DNA of 64,000 bases, from assembly GCA_013396755.1 (NCBI GenBank), contig VWZF01005810.1, forward strand, positions 2,484,949 to 2,548,948, given 5' to 3'. A program made the position numbers and the translations under genes. Positions within the stretch are counted from its first letter, which is position 1; every line of letters begins with the position of its first letter. The stretch is from Sclerurus mexicanus (taxonomy: Eukaryota; Chordata; Aves; Passeriformes; Furnariidae). Under the pieces are notes generated by a model that ran no database searches, was not told the DNA's origin, and saw only the letters and a list, made by a program, of their open reading frames with translations. Shown piece by piece: positions 1 to 11,713 of this stretch.

Positions 1-901
1 AAAGAACAATTATGGACCTTATTCTTCCCTTCTCTATGTTTTTAGTGGAGTTTAACTTCTCTAGATGGAATCCTGTATGTTTTAACATTTGACTAAAGCC
101 ACATCGATGGGACTCCTTGGGTTTTGTATTAGAAAGGGAAGGGCTGTTTGCCTACAGGTATTTATGACAGTGCATTTTCTCTTCAGTGTCTTCTCTGCCT
201 CGTAGAAACTGTCTGGCAATGCTGCCAATTACATGTTGTTGTTGTGGGAGCTGTTCTTGTACACAATAATAGTCTTAGAATAGAGGCAAGAAAACTCATC
301 TCTACAACTCAGCCTTCAAGCAATAGATAAAACTGTGTGACTGTTGCTGTGGTAGATGTACTTTGTTTCATTTTTTTTAATAGAAAGTTTTAAGATACAG
401 AATTTTAAGAATTTTCACTGGCTTGGTTTACAGCTTGAGAGCAATTTCCAGAGTTCACTTTATAAGCCTCTTGAGGGTTTTGCAATAGCTTTTTTTTTTT
501 TTTTTGTAGGGGGGAGGTTTAGGTATTTCAGCTATGATAGGACTGAATTTCATGCTCCTCTAGTATCAGACAGTACTGCTTAAAATAGTTCCACCCCACT
601 GTGGGCTGAGCCAGCTTCCCTTGTGCTGCAGTGGACAGCAGCTCGCTGGGAGAAGGGCAGTGCAGAGACATGCCTGAGCTGCTCAGGAAAAATCCACTCA
701 AACAGCCATCTGCAGATGAAAGTTAGGGATTACTCACCGGAAAGATCAGTTGTTCAACCCTTAACAGCGCCTCTGGTAGGACCTTTGACAGTGAAAGCCC
801 CATGTTTTCTTCTAACCTTTCTTGACTACTTATTTCTAGCCAAAGCAGCCTCTGATAAGAATTTGAGTTGTTCGTTTTAGGTTTTTCCTTAAGTACTTCA
901 C
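1..901. other. Non-coding stretch, no gene seen
   Basis: No exon, RNA gene or transposon is recognisable here. The plus strand is rich in T and G and carries a T homopolymer near position 490. The open frames are short (85 codons or fewer) and show no protein-family motif. It is probably intronic or intergenic. Confidence 0.6.
490..505. repeat. Poly-T homopolymer
   Basis: A run of 16 T residues followed by GTAGGGGGGA. Read on the minus strand it is a poly-A run, but no retroposed body is recognisable next to it. Confidence 0.9.
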
Positions 902-1235
902 AGTCATCATAGAACGGCTTGGGTGGGAAGGGACCTTAAAGATTATCTCGTTCCAACCCCCGTGTCATGGTCAGAGACACCTTTCTCTAGACCAGGTTGC
1001 TCAAAGCCCCAACCAATCTGGCTTTGAACAGTTCCAGGATGGGGCATCCACAACTTTCCTGGCAAACTGTTTCAGTGCCTCATAATACCTAAATTCTTTA
1101 CCCTGACAGTAAAGAATTTCTTCCTAACATCTAATCTAAACCTACTCCATTTCAGTTTCAAGCCATTGCCCCCTTGTCCTGTCACCACATGCTCTTGTAA
1201 AAAGTCCCTCTCCATCTTTCCTTTCTGGAATTATT
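902..1235 (-). mobile_element. CR1 LINE 3' fragment, minus orientation
   Basis: Starts with a degenerate ATCATAGAA-type tail and the block GGGTGGGAAGGGACCTTAAA, which is the reverse complement of the avian CR1 3' end, so the element points to the minus strand. The usual CR1 order follows: AGACCAGGTTGCTCAAAGCC, GGGCATCCAC, TTTCTTCCTAACATCTAATC and CCCCCTTGTCCTGTCAC. The copy is 5'-truncated near 1235, as most CR1 copies are. It covers only 3' UTR and terminal sequence, with no reverse-transcriptase domain. It is the same subfamily as the copies at 8655, 13908 and 52309. Confidence 0.95.
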
Positions 1236-3679
1236 TAAAAATGGCAGACCTAAGGCTTTACAGACACAAAGCCTTCTCTCTATATATGTCTAGAGTTATC
1301 AGGGAAGGCTTAAGGAGCACATCCACATTTATAAACTGAGGAAAATTCCACCACTCTGCCTCTTGCAGTAAACATAATATACAAACACTGTTTGTTAGAT
1401 GTCTGCAAGATGGTCTGCATTGTGGGAGAAGGTGCATCAAGCACCTTTTGTATTTCAATACCTTTTGGTACTGGAAAGAAAATGCCCTTTTTGGGCATGG
1501 TGACTGAAGTCTTTCAGGAAGTTTTGGAACGTTAAAGCATATGAATATAAAAATTATTCTTAGGAAGGATTATCAAAACTCACTTTCTGTAGAAGCTGGA
1601 TAAAGGCAGAGGTCTTGCATTTGGCAAAAGTTATCCATGCTCAGAGCAGTGTGTGGGAAGCAGTTAAAGGGGATCAAACTGTTTTTACTGCTTTCAAAAT
1701 GACCACTAGCCCAGTGTTGCCCATGATGCATCATCCATCTCTGGGCAGAAATATCCTCCTCTTCGGTGGGTATTTTTTCCCCTAAAATAGACACAACCTC
1801 ATCTTATTGTCAAATGAAGACTGGAAAGGATGCCCCAAAACTAATGTTTTCAAGGCTTATTTCAGGAGTACAGGCAGGAGCTGGGATAACACCCGGTCTT
1901 GTGGCTGGGCATGGGCAGGAGTGTGTGTGGATCTCTTGGCAGTGGCAGCCAGTGCATACCCAAGGAAGGCACACAGACAGATATGACCATGAAAAGAAAA
2001 AGGAATGCAGCTATAAACATGCACTCTGAAGAAATCATTGTAGAAAGATAGTATCTGATTTAATTATATATATACTTGGTTGGATGGAAATGTCTTAAAA
2101 AATAGGTAAATCTCAATACAGTTGAGAGTTACACTGCTAATATAAATATACTCATTACTGTAGACAGCTACATCTATCTTTTTTTGCATATTAATAACTC
2201 AACTAAAGTTCCAGGTCTGAATAAGCTACAGATTTTTTTTTTCTGCAGAAATGCTTAAAATGGTTTAATTTGCTCTTAAACAGAACTTAGCTAGTTTTCA
2301 ATCTAATATGTAAAACTTTTGCTGCTGTAGTCACTCTCAAAAATGAAGGCACCATTCTGTAGGTGCTAAAGAGGTTGCTAAGAAGAATATTATTGCAGAG
2401 GCCTTATATTGTCAAGGTGGTTGCAAATGAAAGACAACTCACTCTTTCCTTCTCCCCACTAAAGCTTCAGCCAAGACAATATACTACTGATAGGTAACTT
2501 AAGAGGAGCAAATAAATGTCCTGCTTCACCTGTGCCAGTGCTGATGCCCTAGCTGCTGTGAAATGGAGGGGAAGAATAATTTATTTAGTTTCAAATATGA
2601 CTTTGGTGTTGGCTTCAAGTCCCTGCTCCATGGTGGAGTATCAGACATTTCACACTGGTTTTCCGTATCACACTTTCTCTATTGTTCTCTCCTACTTTTG
2701 TTAAACGAATCTGCCTCTTGTCTTTGAGAATCTTGCATGAGTTTTTAATTCGGTACAAGGAATGTGAGTTCTGTGTTGGTGTAAAAAGGGTTGTTTTTTG
2801 AATATTTAGCCAAACTCAAATAGAATTAAAATAAGAATTCCAGTACAGAGTTAGTCTATTAAGCACAGCGTGCCTGGCACTGAGAATACCAGCTATGACA
2901 CTGCTTCTAATTCTTCGTGCTGCCCTTTTGACATGTAACTTTTTCTGTACCCGTCTTTGAGGATGGAAAAACAAAGCTTTGTTGTGAAGGTGACTGCACA
3001 ACCACATAGAGTAGTAGTTTTGGCATGCTGCTGGCTGGCTCAGTGAAGGGAGAAAACCTTCAAGTAATGTTTGCTGCTGTGGTTGGTGACATTATCAAAT
3101 TTCCCAGTGCAAATACCTTTGAGAGGAGCAAGCCTTCAGTTTTTCTTCTTAGGATCATTTAATGAGTCATTATTTACTTTTGTCACATAGCAATGTGGGA
3201 CTTGATTTCTGGGAAAAAAAATGTAACTCTGCCAAAGTCGTTGCTGAACAGAAGCAGCATATTTACCATAACAAGGCTTCAGCTCATCACAAGGTAAGTT
3301 TCCAGATATAACTTTCATTGTGATTTCATATTTTCCACTACGTTCCTGAGGGACAGCAGCTCCTTTCAGATAAGGTTTGCTCATTAATGAGCTTGAAAGC
3401 CATTTCTTCTTGGAAAAGGAAAATCCATTAAAGTATCATAAAAAGTCAGGAGGTAAAGTTGGGAGCAATTCAGGTTGGGTTATGACAGCAGGAATTTTAG
3501 GATGGTCAGATGCACAGTTTGTGTACTGGTGCCCTCTTGCCACAGGGTGGCACAGAGTGAGCTCCCAGATTGTGGCTTTGGGTTTTAGTTTCACTACCAC
3601 CCTTTAAGCCAAGTAGTTTCAAAGGTCTGTGTTGCTGCTGTCCTGATGGGGTTTGGAGAGTCCTAGGGGAAGCAACTTT

Positions 3680-3740
3680 CTTTTTTTTTGTTTGTTTCCA
3701 CATAGAGTGGGTTTTGCTTTGGGGTTTTGGTTTTCATCTT
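3680..3740. repeat. T/G-rich low-complexity tract
   Basis: T runs alternate with TTTG and GGGTTTTG units on the plus strand. Tracts of the GGTTTT type are scattered through this window and are common in bird DNA. Confidence 0.6.
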
Positions 3741-4417
3741 TTTAAGCTGAATGACAAAGTAGATGGGCTAAGCAAGTTTATAGGATGTTTTCCAGCTTAA
3801 TGAATGTACAGTGGATCACATTGTGCCCAGTCAAGCCCTGGAGCGATAGGGGTCAAATGTTCCTGTTGTCCTGGTCACATCATGCACCCGATGAAAAGGA
3901 GACCTACCTATCTTCTCAGGCAAGAGTAATTTCTAACCATAGAAGGTGGGCTTGCAGGCCTGCAGTGCCAGAGCTGCAGGAGAAATAGGCAAAGGAAGAA
4001 GTGATATGTTTTCTCCAGATTAGCCTGGACATTTTACTACAGTGGTTTAGGAAGAAGTAGAGAATAATTTTTTACACCAGGCTAGTACATGAGGTTTGCC
4101 TCTGCACTCTTCTTGGCCATGAACTTGGGTAGGAGCTGCACATGTACCAACCAGCTATTTTGCACGACTGCAGTGCCAGGTCCTCATCTGTCATAAATAC
4201 AGGCAGCTTCAGCAAAGCTACTGTGATTTATGCCAGTCAGGGACTTGGCCAAACACTGACAGGAGAAAGTCTCTTTTCCTTTCAAAGACTCTAATTTCAG
4301 CAGTTCTGCATCCATGTTAGGGCTGCCTCTTTCTCTTTCCCCCTCACTCCTCTCCTGCTGGCCTTGTACATGTTTGTTTGTCCTTTGCAATTGCATCAAA
4401 TTGGATCACAGCAGAGG

Positions 4418-4506
4418 TGTTGGGTTTTGGTTGGGTTTTGTGTGTTTTCTGGATGTTTGTGTGTTTGTTCAGGGTTTGTGGTTGTTGGTTGGGTTTTGGT
4501 ATTTTT
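4418..4506. repeat. G/T-rich tract with repeated TTGGGTTTTG units
   Basis: About 90 bases contain almost only G and T on the plus strand. TTGGGTTTTG occurs three times and TGTTTGTGTG-like units lie between. It has four GGG runs, but the loops are long and uneven, so a stable G-quadruplex is possible rather than likely. It resembles simple-repeat decay, not a telomeric TTAGGG array. Confidence 0.75.
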
Positions 4507-5204
4507 TGTCCCTGACTTTCTTTTCCTTTTGAATGTCAACTGCTGTGGACACATAAGCTTAGGCTTGACTCCTGAGGTGTGAACTGACAGTAGCCTGTTC
4601 TTAGGATGCCTTTCTCTAAATCAAAATGTGTAATAGATACCTTGCAGAGCTCATCAAGCAGTCAGCAATCTCATATATGTGTCTTCTCAGTGCTCAGACT
4701 TCTTGGTTGCAAGCTGTGGGTTACCCACAGCATCAGCTCTATTAGCCATTACCATTAGGGCTGTACAAAGCCTTATATTGAAAACATGAATCCCTTTTCA
4801 TGAAGAGAGATGTCTAAAATTTGCAAACAGAAGAGGGAAGAAGGAACTTTGATTCTTGCTGTCCTTAAAGGCATGCTTCTTGGCCAAAGACTACAATTCA
4901 CAAGTGTCATCATGAAATCTTGACTATTTGCCTAAATCCCATTTGCGATGAGTAAATTTAAGCTCTAATCATGCAAAGCATAGGGAAGTGTGTGAGAATA
5001 CTCACCTTTTATGGCATGGCATTTGTTGGCACTATCAGCTTGGTTGTAGCAGACAAGATTAAAGGATTAGTAAGTAAGCCACATACTGAACTGCTGCTGC
5101 TAAACTTGTAATTTGCCAGTATGTTGATTACAGAGGATTTTTAAAGCCTTCAGAACAATGTCCTGTATCCTTATTTCCATGTTAGCTTGTAACTGTATAT
5201 CTTT

Positions 5205-5210
5205 AATAAA
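5205..5210 (+). other. Candidate polyadenylation signal AATAAA (plus strand)
   Basis: AATAAA is preceded within 20 bases by TGTAACTGTATAT, which holds the TGTA motifs bound by cleavage factor Im. About 25 bases further on comes a G/T-rich stretch (GGGGACGTGAGGTGTC). This arrangement fits a cleavage site near 5225-5235. AATAAA is common by chance in AT-rich DNA and no upstream exon is identified, so this is only a candidate. Confidence 0.25.
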
Positions 5211-6688
5211 GTGGAAAGCTTATTTCATAGGGGACGTGAGGTGTCCTATTGCGAAGATGTAATCAGTTTGGTCTATTTCTTTAGTTGTCTATGTGGTTTT
5301 TGTTATTTTTCTTTTTTTCCTATGAAGTTTGCTGTGGAAGTGAACTAGATTTTTTACAATATTGATACAAGTAGGAAAACCCATGCTGAAGTCTGGCTTT
5401 ATACTGGAGCAAGAGCAAACTTCAGTCCCCTTTGCAGGATGCTGGCCATATGATACTGTCTGCCAGCCACCCAATTTCTTTTCTGGAAGACACTCCAGAA
5501 CAAAGCTTATTCTCCAAATCCCTGCTTAATGTATTTTTTCCCCTTGTGTCAGAATATATTGTAATGACTCCACTTAAACAACAGAGGAATTCAGCATTTT
5601 TAAAAAATCAGCAATATGACTTTAAGGAATTGAATGTTAAGCTTCTGACTTTTATTTTTGTCCAGGATTGCACTTGGTAGGATGCTTTCCCACAAGGCTC
5701 CCAGTCTGGGCTGATTTTGTTCATAGCACCAAGCCGGTAGGAAATGCTACTGATGAATCAAGGTACCCTGAAGGTAGACTGGAGCGGGATCCAGGCAAAA
5801 CAGAAATCCAGGGAAACTGCTCCATCAAGTGTTGAAAGGTAAAACTGGCACCGCAGTAGGCTAAAAATACAGGTCTTCCTTGGGCCAGAAGCAAGGTGCT
5901 CTACACGTGTCTAATGCAGGTGAAACATGCAAAATCAGTACTGATCTCCACAGGGACAGATTCCACTTCAAGCTGAATACAATTTTATGGGATGACCTTC
6001 ATTTTAGTTTGATGTTTGCTCCCTTAAATGTATCCACTGCAGTGGCCAGTTGAACAGTTCTAATAAAAGCAAATTTTTGCATATATGCAAATCACATTCA
6101 AATGCATGCTTTAAAAGTAAAGCTTTACTTGTTTTCTTTTAAAATGTAACAATAAGAGTTTTAAGATTTATAGGGAGGGAAATGTAAGGATTCATTTAAT
6201 CTTGAATTTTAAGGGTGTATTTCATTATTCTGTTAATTGTTGACAGATATAAAGGCTGGTCTCCACGTGCAAATGTCACTGAAATAATTTTTAGGCTTAG
6301 ATACTTCAGGCTTTCTTGGAAATTGAACCCCCCTGGCTTGAACCTATAAATTGCCTATTCATTTAGGATATCTGCATTGCTCACTTAGAAAAAGTTTACC
6401 ACCTACATTTAGATATTGATTCTTATGTTATTTTTTCCCCCAAATCAGTCCACCCTGACAAAACTACTTGAATCAAAAGTAGATTTTTACCTAAAGGCCT
6501 TGGCTTCCAGGGCTTTCTGATGAGAAACTATGCTGAAAAGTTTTTGAAATCTTGTAAGAGAATTAAAAAAAACTATAAAAATCTTAGTCGGAAAAGCCAA
6601 CTAGGAAATGCACAAGAAATAATGTAATATGACCTGATTTTCATGCAAATGCAGTACTATGAATAATTACATTTTTGAATTTTGTACA

Positions 6689-6790
6689 ATCATGAAGTCA
6701 TTTAAATCGGAAAAGATCTTAAGGATCACAGAGTACAACCATAACTATACGGATGTATCGCCTCCATCCCCAAATGCTGAATGAGGCTTG
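6689..6790 (-). mobile_element. Old, degraded CR1 3' end, minus orientation
   Basis: AATCATGAAGTCATTTAAAT followed by CGGAAAAGATCTTAAGGATC and AGTACAACC matches, with many substitutions, the bird CR1 end of the type 'TCATTTAGGTTGGAAAAGACC ... GAGTCCAACC' read in reverse. Divergence is much higher than in the copies at 902 or 13908, so this is an older insertion from another subfamily. The right boundary is uncertain; similarity fades after about 6790. Confidence 0.6.
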
Positions 6791-8654
6791 GGGAGTGTAC
6801 AAAAACTAAACATTTTCTTGAAAGCCTCAGAAACAGGTGCCTAATATTGATGTTGCTGATCTGCCCTGGAGAGGTTGGACCTGAGCAGCCCTCTGGTCAT
6901 GTCCAGTAGCTGCCGCTCATCATTGCTTTGCCTTGTGGGGTAATGACAGAGCTTGGAGAAATGTGCAGCTGGGAAATATTTAATTCTGAATTTAGTTTAG
7001 ATTACTTAATTGAAAAATTGTGGGTTCTTAAGCTTTGTAACTGACTTAGATGCTGAAGTATGACATTCATCTTGCCTAACACTAGACACCTACAAACCGC
7101 ATCTAAGCTAGTTTATGGTCAAAGGAGAGAAAAAGCATTTTTAGGTGTGATTCAGGTGACATGTGTAAGTCACCTGCCTTAGGTGTTGCTGGGGGCCTGA
7201 TCTGTGCTGAATACAAAACAGGTGCAAACATCTCCCTCTTGTGAATATATGTTAATTTTGTATATGTACAGCTCCAACATGGGCACTTCTGGCCATCCCA
7301 TGCTAGTCACTAAGGGGAGTAGGTACAACTCAGGATGTGTTCCCTCCTCACTCTTGCATCTTATTGGCAAATAATTATTAATATATTCTATAAATAATAT
7401 AATTTTCATGAAAATAATGCCAAATCCAACTTTTTTCATAAATGTGAGTTAGAACCACTGTATGAGAACAACCCAGTCTGAGAAGTACTGTGCATTTCTG
7501 TACATATTTAAAAAAAACTGTACACGTTTACCAGCACCTAAAGTCTTCCCTGAATTTTGAGTTGGTGAGAGAATAATTATTTAATAGAGAAATAAATAAC
7601 AACCAATCCTACTTTGTTTCAGAAAAGGTGTGGAGGGTGACTTTCCAGCTTAGGACCTACTGCCTTCAGTGAGGTGCAAAAAATGTACATTGGATGGCTT
7701 CAGGTGCCTCCCTGAACTGTTTGGGGTTTGTGTTGAATTTGCCAACATGGCTGAAAACCAACCTGAAAGAGAAAGTGGTAATTGTTGGGAGAGCTGTCGG
7801 CAGAGAGTAAAGAAAAGAAGGGTGAGTCAGTGCAGAGTGATACTGTTTTTAGCGTAAAATCCGAAAAAACCCCTCCACTACTGTGCAGAGGAACAGGTGT
7901 AACCACAAGCTTTCCCGGCTCCCTTCCTCAGCCCAAGCTAATTTAGGTTTCTAAGCCTATGGAATGAGTACAACATGAGGGAGCCAAAATTTATGAAAAA
8001 ATATCCATGTTAATATAGGCTGTAAAATAAATGCAAACGAAGGCTGAAGTAAAACAGCTTTTATTCACATGAAAAAATAAACTTGTTAGCTCTGATAATC
8101 AATTAAAATATTATAGAATCAAGCAATCACAGATGTAGAAGCTTATCCTCCTTAAAGTCATTATAAATCACATCCTTTCCTAAATCTCTCTATTCCCTCT
8201 TATTGCTTACATTATAATCCCTGTCCGGGTATCATTTTCATTGCTAAACATACTGTTTGCCAGTCAGTTTATTAAGGTTTGTCTTGATAGTGCCAAAACA
8301 AATGCTCCTTTTCAAAGATAAAAGGAAGGCTAATATTAAAATAATAACTTTACCTCTTGGCTAGCAGAGCCTAATTATAGAAGAAATTGGCACGTGAAAT
8401 CTCTGAGGTGATAGGGAATTAGTGTGTCAATAGGAGCTTGCTTTGAAGTTGACCCACACTGTTCTTGGTAGTGTTGGGTATACCCTGTCTCTTGCAATAT
8501 ATGATGTGGGGAAAGAAAACTATTTGGCTGGGAAGCTGCTAACAATAAAACTCTTCTTCTTCACTGTTGTTAATTAATTAAATGCTGTAGTAAAAAAAGA
8601 TGGGACATGTAGGAGATACAAAAAGTAAAAGCAGAGAGAAAAATTGTAGACTTG
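6791..8654. other. Non-coding stretch, no gene seen
   Basis: AT-rich in its second half (about 7360-8600). No exon, RNA gene or transposon is recognisable. The ORFs of 62-86 codons have no family resemblance. Confidence 0.55.
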
Positions 8655-8936
8655 GGACTGTAGTGACAGAACAAAGGGTAATGGCTTTAAACTGAGAGTA
8701 GGTTAGATTGGCTATTAGAAAGAAATTCTTTTCTGTGAGGGTGGTGAGGCACTGGAACAAGTTGCCCAAGGAAGCTGTGGATGCCCCATCCCTCAGCATG
8801 TTCAAGGCCAAGTTGGATGGGACTCTGAGCAACCTGGTCTAGTGGAAGGTGTCCTTGCCCACAGCAGGGAGGTTGGAATGAGGTGACCTTTAATGTCCCT
8901 TCCAAACCAAGCCTTTCTGTGATTCTGTGATGACTG
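8655..8936 (+). mobile_element. CR1 LINE 3' fragment, plus orientation
   Basis: Reads in sense: GTAGTGACAGAACAAAGGGT, then ATGGCTTTAAACTGAGAG, the GGTGGTGAGGCACTGGAACA block, CTGAGCAACCTGGTCTAGTG and the tail CCTTTCTGTGATTCTGTGAT. The tail carries two copies of the terminal octamer-like repeat, so the 3' end is intact. The copy is 5'-truncated. No ORF2 domain is present. Confidence 0.95.
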
Positions 8937-10196
8937 ATAAGAAGAGCAAAGAGGCTCTAAGGAGCCTGGGACAATTAAGGAAAATGCTTAACTATTGGTG
9001 TTGTACAGGAAGGGTTGTTTGATGACATCAGGCTTGCAGCAATGATGTCAGTAAAGTGCTCTGAGTACTGAGAGTGCCAGAGGTCTGAAGAGCATTTCAT
9101 ACAGCAAGGAGTGCTGGAAGCTATTGCTACAAAAAGCAAACACTTGTATTATGCCTGAAACTGTTTTCAGTTGATTGGAAGCCTTGGGGAAGCATGAGCC
9201 TAACAGCTGAACAGCCCTACAGATCTGCATGCAAAAGCCACTATGAGCAAGAAGCAGGGCTACCAGGACATGACCTAAACACAAACCTGAGAGCAATGCA
9301 AATGAAATGTGCTTTGTTTTCCTATAGTTTAGTTGGTGACAGGCAAACCCAGAGCCAAGGAATTCTGACAAGGACATAGTGGAGCTGGTGCTCAGTGGCC
9401 TGAGCACTGGGAAACAGAAACTGCTAGTTAGTGGGAAGACTTTTAAAGCCTGAACACTCCATACCATTTCAGCTTGAAATTCTCAAGTTTCAAAATCTAA
9501 CATGTCATCCAAAGATGGACTTTATATACATAAGTGTACAAAATCTTATTGCAACAAGAACAGGGCAAGCAACATTCCCTCTTTGAATGGGTAAGACTAC
9601 TTAAAATAAGAAATAGAAATGGCTTCAGTTCATGGCAAACAGATGATGGACCACTATGAGTGGACATGTGTGGGCATCAGAAAAAATGGAAATTTAGACT
9701 CTAGCAGACCAAAAGATTAGGAATAACAGTTCTTGAGATAAAGAAATAAGTTACAATGAGGTAGCATGAGGGAAACATGTAAAAGATAAGAAAAATATTT
9801 GTCATTTAAGAGCAGTCAAATGTCTTCCTATGCAAATGCATTTAGCTTCAGAAAAAACATGAAGCTGTACATTCTGTGATGTTCACATCTTCCTTTAAAG
9901 ATAAAGATAGAAGAAAGGATTGATGGTTCATGGGTTTGGTGCAGGAATTGTAAAGGTGACTTCAGTGGTGTTATGTCAATTGATACAAGCTGGTAGTCTG
10001 GACATGGAGAGACGGGTCTCCACAGCTCCATGAAGATCTTCAGTAGCTTAGAAAAAGGCAAATGTTACAAGCAGAGTGAAAAGTTATGGTTGAGTTTAGC
10101 ATTTGCACTAACAGAATTTTTTTTCCCTATAAATGAAATAGAAGAATTATTATCAGATTTGAAAACTTGGGTTTGCTTTATGTAACTCAGAGAAGC
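8937..10196. other. Non-coding stretch between two CR1 copies
   Basis: A minus-strand open frame of 139 codons runs through 9048-9467 but has no recognisable domain, no plausible splice context and no initiation context worth noting. I treat it as a chance ORF. Nothing else is recognised. Confidence 0.5.
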
Positions 10197-10411
10197 ATGC
10201 ATGATCCTGGACATCAGGAGGACTTTCTTCACTGAAAGGGTTGTCTGGCATTGGAATGGGCTGCCCAGGGAGACAGTGGAGTCATCATCCCTGGAGGTGT
10301 TCAAGAAATGACTGAACGTGACACTTGGTGCTAGTCGTGATCAGTCAAAGGTTAGACTCGATGATCTCAGAGGTCTTTTCCAACTTAGCTGATTCTGCAA
10401 TTCTCTGATCC
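10197..10411 (+). mobile_element. CR1 LINE 3' fragment of a second subfamily, plus orientation
   Basis: Contains GGACATCAGGAGGACTTTCT, ACTGAAAGGGTTGTCTGGCA, TGGGCTGCCCAGGGAGACAG, CCCTGGAGGTGTTCAAGAAA and GACTCGATGATCTCAGAGGT, ending in TTCCAAC and a decayed GATTCTGCAATTCTCTGAT tail. This is the classical avian CR1 3' terminus. It differs from the 8655 copy in the GAGGTCTTTTCCAAC ending, so it belongs to another subfamily. It is 5'-truncated. Confidence 0.93.
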
Positions 10412-11020
10412 ACAGGGTGCTCATCCCACTGTCCTACGGCTTTCTTCTGCTTTGGAAACGTCATGCAGAAGTGATGGGACACTCTAAACTCAGTGTAGAG
10501 GGCTGAGATACATCATCTTTTTGAGTCCTCATCACATTAGTTACATAAAAATCTAATTTTTAAAGAAATGTGGCTGGTGGGAAGATCTGTTTTCAGATTA
10601 ATTGTCAGATAATTGGTCTAGAGTTATATCTTGTGACTGCTGCTGGTGAGTTAAGTGAAGACCAGAGATTCCCTGAGATATTGGTTGGGTGTTTCTGGCA
10701 GTCTTCTTATAAAACCTTGGTTTTTTTAAATGTATGGTCTCTGAATGTAGCAAACTCCTATGTTAAAGTTGATGGGACTCCAACAACTCCTAACTAAAAC
10801 CCTGCCTTGAGGCAGTAAGCGAGCTATAAGTCTTCAACTCCTTCAGAACCAGGATGATTTGGCTGTAAAGTTTTGTATGAAAAGACATCTGAAGTTAGTC
10901 CATTTTTAGTCACAATTCTTTCTGCCTATATGAACCCACAAGCATCTTGGTGTCCCATGCATTTAATAGAGCCACTGGACAGTGATACTGAAAGTTATTT
11001 CCAAATGCTTCAACGTTAAA
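10412..11020. other. Non-coding stretch, no gene seen
   Basis: No exon or repeat is recognised. One 75-codon ORF (10570-10797) has no family resemblance. Confidence 0.5.
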
Positions 11021-11115
11021 ATCGCAGAAGTACAGAATGTTCTGAGTTGGAAGGGACCCACGAGGATCATAGAGTTTAACTTTTAAGTGAATGGCCTGTA
11101 TGGGGATGGAATCAA
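11021..11115 (-). mobile_element. Short SINE-like element: tRNA-Ile-like part joined to a CR1-type tail
   Basis: From left to right the plus strand shows a CR1 3' end in reverse (ATCGCAGAAGTACAGAATG, then GAGTTGGAAGGGACCCACGA) and, after TTTTAAGTGAAT, the block GGCCTGTATGGGGATGGAAT. On the minus strand that block matches the 3' end of tRNA-Ile (T-arm GGTTCGATCCCCGTACGGGCC) at about 17 of 21 positions. The rest of the tRNA-like head is missing, so the copy is 5'-truncated near 11115. This organisation is that of the tRNA-Ile-derived SINE known from zebra finch (TguSINE1), which uses CR1 machinery. The family name is from memory and the subfamily was not checked. Confidence 0.7.
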
Positions 11116-11340
11116 TGTAATAAATTTTTCATAGAACATATGTAGACCACTATAAAGATATAAGTGAGCTACCAGTTCTTTTCTTGAAAATACTAGCAAT
11201 GTACTTGCTTACTTGAATTTCTGGAGTAATTAGAAATTAAATTTTTAACATTCTCTTGACCAGAGAAGATTGTGTTCAGATGGATCTAAAGTTCAGGTTA
11301 CATTTTTAATGTATTTTGATTCAAATGAAGTGGTACTCTT

Positions 11341-11370
11341 GTGTGTGTGTATATAAATATATATATAAAT
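11341..11370. repeat. TG then TA microsatellite
   Basis: Five GT units run straight into ATATAAATATATATATAAAT. This is a composite dinucleotide repeat that could be length-polymorphic. Confidence 0.85.
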
Positions 11371-11698
11371 ACAGAACCACTGTGTTAAGCTCTCTGCTTT
11401 TAAAACCATCACTCTGCTGCAGAGGCAAGGGTATCTGAGTTGATAACTCAGTTTGAGATGCTCATGACAGAGAAGAGTTGGTCTAGTGATGAGCACCACG
11501 TGCTCCACATTGAAAATGCTGCTCTGACCTTTTCCTGGAATGCACACTCTGGACAGAGAGATATTTTGACATTTTTAATGTGATATGAAAGGATATGGAT
11601 ATCCTCTTGTGAAATACAATGAATCTATGTGTTTTATGTCACTCTGCTTTGAGACAGCTGGAGCCGAAAATGGGCTGTAACTATAAACACCATTAGTC

Positions 11699-11713
11699 TT
11701 TTTTTTTTTTTTT
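11699..11713. repeat. Poly-T homopolymer
   Basis: An uninterrupted run of about 15 T residues on the plus strand. No adjoining retroposed body is recognised. Confidence 0.85.

Larger units (their letters stand above)
1236..6688. other. Single-copy-looking non-coding DNA
   Basis: No coding exon could be supported. Stops are frequent in all frames and the ORFs do not exceed about 87 codons. It contains a G/T-rich low-complexity block (4418-4506) and one candidate polyadenylation signal at 5205. Otherwise I see nothing recognisable. Confidence 0.55.

Noticed and set aside
4418..4506. Telomere-like or G-quadruplex array
   Set aside because: GGGTTTTG words repeat only three times with irregular spacing, and no TTAGGG array is present. 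Low-complexity sequence is the simpler reading.
9048..9467. 139-codon minus-strand ORF
   Set aside because: No recognisable domain and no flanking splice or promoter evidence; length is within chance expectation.
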